Below are positions 5,067-6,159 of a DNA stretch of 6,159 nt, piece after piece (within the stretch, counting starts at the first letter, position 1; every line of letters starts with the position of its first letter). The notes under the pieces were generated by a model. It searched no databases. It saw only the letters and a program-made list of their open reading frames with translations, and was not told where the DNA came from. The stretch covers positions 1 to 6,159 of the forward strand of contig JAGBGW010000069.1 in assembly GCA_017935825.1 (NCBI GenBank), read 5' to 3'. The stretch is from Clostridia bacterium (GTDB lineage: Bacteria > Bacillota > Clostridia > Christensenellales > Maliibacteriaceae). Both the position numbers and the translations under genes were made by a program.

Positions 5067-5193
5067 TGTGGATTGTGCACAGACTTATCCACATCGTCCA
5101 CGACTCAAAAACCTTGATTTCTGTGGATTTTCTATGGTTTTCCCCGTATAAATGTGGATAACTTGGTGGAAATCCCCAAAGTTATCCACATTT
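5067..5193. other. oriC: oriC, upstream DnaA-box cluster (parB-dnaA spacer)
   Basis: Three perfect DnaA boxes: 5085-5093 (plus), 5153-5161 (minus) and 5182-5190 (plus). Weaker sites with two mismatches lie at 5067-5075 and 5122-5130. The boxes at 5153 and 5182 lie in 15-bp perfect inverted arms (5150-5164 and 5179-5193) with a 14-bp centre. The 16-mer GTATAAATGTGGATAA at 5146-5161 recurs at 3145-3160 in the downstream cluster. This would serve both as half of a bipartite origin and as the site for DnaA autoregulation. Confidence 0.88.
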
Positions 5194-5227
5194 TCCACCG
5201 TAATGTGGGTGGAAAAGTGAATTGGGG

Positions 5228-6118
5228 TCACTGCTGCAGTGTGGTCAGGATGTCGTAAATACGGCCAAGATCGTCCTTGGTGAAGTACTGCAGTGTGATG
5301 GTACCACGGGCGGAAGTGCCCTGCGCGCGGACTTTGCAGCCCAGCGTATCGCGGAAAAGGTTCTCAACCAGAACTAAATCCGGGTTGGTCATGCGGACCT
5401 TCTTTTCTCGGGGCTTATTCGTGTCCTTGGCGGAATTGGCAAGTTCCTCTGCCTGACGGGCATTTAAGTTCCGATTCATGATGATCTGCGCAAGTTCCAC
5501 CTGCTTTTCTGCATCAAGGGAAACAAGAGGACGTGCCTGTCCTTCGGAAAGTCTGCCGTCGCGCACCAGCTGCTGGATGGACGGTGCCAGCTTCAAAAGG
5601 CGAAGGGTGTTGGCGATGGCCGTACGGCTTTTGCCCAGACGCTCTGCCAGCTGAATTTGCGTCAGACCATATTCCTGCATCAGCACCTGCATGGATGCTG
5701 CGGATTCGATGGCGTTCAGATTCTCGCGCTGGATGTTTTCTACCAGTGCCAGTTCCAGCAGCGTCTGATCTTCCACTTCGCGGATCAGTACGGGAACGGT
5801 GCTCATCTTGGCGATCTTGGCTGCTCTCCAGCGGCGCTCACCGGAAATGATGGTGTAACGGCCGTTGGCGCCGGGACGTACCACGATGGGCTGGATCATG
5901 CCATAAAGACGAAGAGAACTGGCAAGTTCGTTCAGTGCCTCTTCATCAAACTTTCTTCTGGGCTGGTCGGGGTTGTTGTCGATCTGGATGATGGGCATTT
6001 CCAATGTTTCACGTGAAACAGTCACAGCGGATGCATCCGTGCGGATGGCTTCCTCCGTGACGGGATTGTCGCCGATCAGTGCGCCAAGACCACGACCCAG
6101 TCTTTGTTTTTGTGCCAT
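5228..6118 (-). CDS. parB: ParB/Spo0J-family chromosome partitioning protein
   Basis: The 296-residue product is a ParB CTPase clamp that loads at parS and spreads along DNA near the origin. It opens with RLGRGLGALIG (6-16), the usual ParB N-terminal motif for contact with ParA. The CTP-binding region includes GERRWRAAK (93-101) and ENIQRENLNAIE (127-138). A helix-turn-helix parS reader follows at about 152-175 (LTQIQLAERLGKSRTAI). LSEGQARPLVSL (190-201) is the conserved segment after it, and about 240-296 is the dimerisation domain. Length is normal for the family. AAAGGAG (plus-strand complement 6129-6135) lies about 10 bases before the ATG, within the end of the upstream frame. The 4-bp gap to the probable parA indicates an operon. 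It could be called Noc, but the GERRWRAAK motif, perfect parS and parA linkage favour ParB. Confidence 0.96.
   Translation of the reverse strand: MAQKQRLGRGLGALIGDNPVTEEAIRTDASAVTVSRETLEMPIIQIDNNPDQPRRKFDEEALNELASSLRLYGMIQPIVVRPGANGRYTIISGERRWRAAKIAKMSTVPVLIREVEDQTLLELALVENIQRENLNAIESAASMQVLMQEYGLTQIQLAERLGKSRTAIANTLRLLKLAPSIQQLVRDGRLSEGQARPLVSLDAEKQVELAQIIMNRNLNARQAEELANSAKDTNKPREKKVRMTNPDLVLVENLFRDTLGCKVRAQGTSARGTITLQYFTKDDLGRIYDILTTLQQ
6005..6020. other. parS: parS centromere site inside parB
   Basis: TGTTTCACGTGAAACA is a perfect 16-bp palindrome and an exact match to the parS consensus known from B. subtilis. It lies in the 5' part of parB and encodes the V-S-R-E-T residues at 34-38. 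This is the loading site for ParB. Confidence 0.97.
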
Positions 6119-6122
6119 TGTA

Positions 6123-6159
6123 TCAAAGCTCCTTTACGCCGCTTACATATTCACGTGCC
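6123..6159 (-). CDS. parA: Probable ParA C-terminus (gene runs off the right edge)
   Basis: Only the last 11 codons and the TGA are present, reading AREYVSGVKEL. The sequence is too short to identify by itself. The ARE-containing end, the 4-bp gap to parB and the parB ribosome binding site within it are what a soj/parA gene in a parAB operon would show. The identity is mainly from context. Confidence 0.5.
   Translation of the reverse strand, partial: AREYVSGVKEL

Noticed and set aside
3837..5117. 426-codon plus-strand open frame antisense to dnaA
   Set aside because: Shadow of dnaA; it also crosses the upstream DnaA-box cluster.

Overview
The window looks like the chromosomal replication-origin region of an anaerobic, low-to-mid-GC Firmicute, most likely a Clostridia member close to Oscillospiraceae/Ruminococcaceae. 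The evidence is a DnaA, DnaN and ParB of Firmicute type, a two-part oriC on both sides of dnaA, a perfect parS site, AGGAGG-type ribosome binding sites, and a gene pair (IscU/NifU-like scaffold plus GGGtGRT protein) that I associate with anaerobic Clostridia. The taxon is an inference. All genes are on the minus strand.

In the direction of transcription (right to left): the last codons of a probable parA (6123-6159); parB (5228-6118), with a parS site inside its own coding sequence; the upstream half of oriC (about 5037-5220), with three perfect DnaA boxes; dnaA (3741-5024); a 735-bp dnaA-dnaN spacer that holds a structured repeat (copy B, about 3336-3530), the downstream half of oriC (about 3142-3335) and an AT-rich probable unwinding element (3097-3138); dnaN (1896-3005); an 812-bp non-coding stretch with a second copy of the structured repeat (copy A, about 1700-1892), several GTAGGG/CCCTAC palindromes and a promoter; and a two-gene operon of an Fe-S scaffold-like protein (391-1083) and the first 122 codons of a GGGtGRT-family protein (1-368).

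The genes form one origin module. ParA/ParB with parS organise and segregate the origin, DnaA opens oriC, and DnaN is the sliding clamp loaded on the new forks. The scaffold/GGGtGRT pair is a separate transcription unit. The usual yaaA-recF-gyrB genes do not follow dnaN.

The most unusual content is non-coding. Copies A and B are the same five-hairpin element of about 165-195 bp, placed in inverted orientation on either side of dnaN and the downstream oriC half. They can be aligned without gaps over 135 bp with 18 differences. Every difference that falls in a stem hits both partners of the same base pair. Six pairs across four hairpins are fully compensatory, one more changes from a G.T wobble to an A.A mismatch, and the remaining changes are in loops and linkers. 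This indicates that secondary structure, not protein, is being preserved. Most loops are GNA triloops, and one contains the sequence of the very stable GCGAAGC DNA mini-hairpin. I do not recognise the element as a named family; it is my best candidate for something undescribed here.
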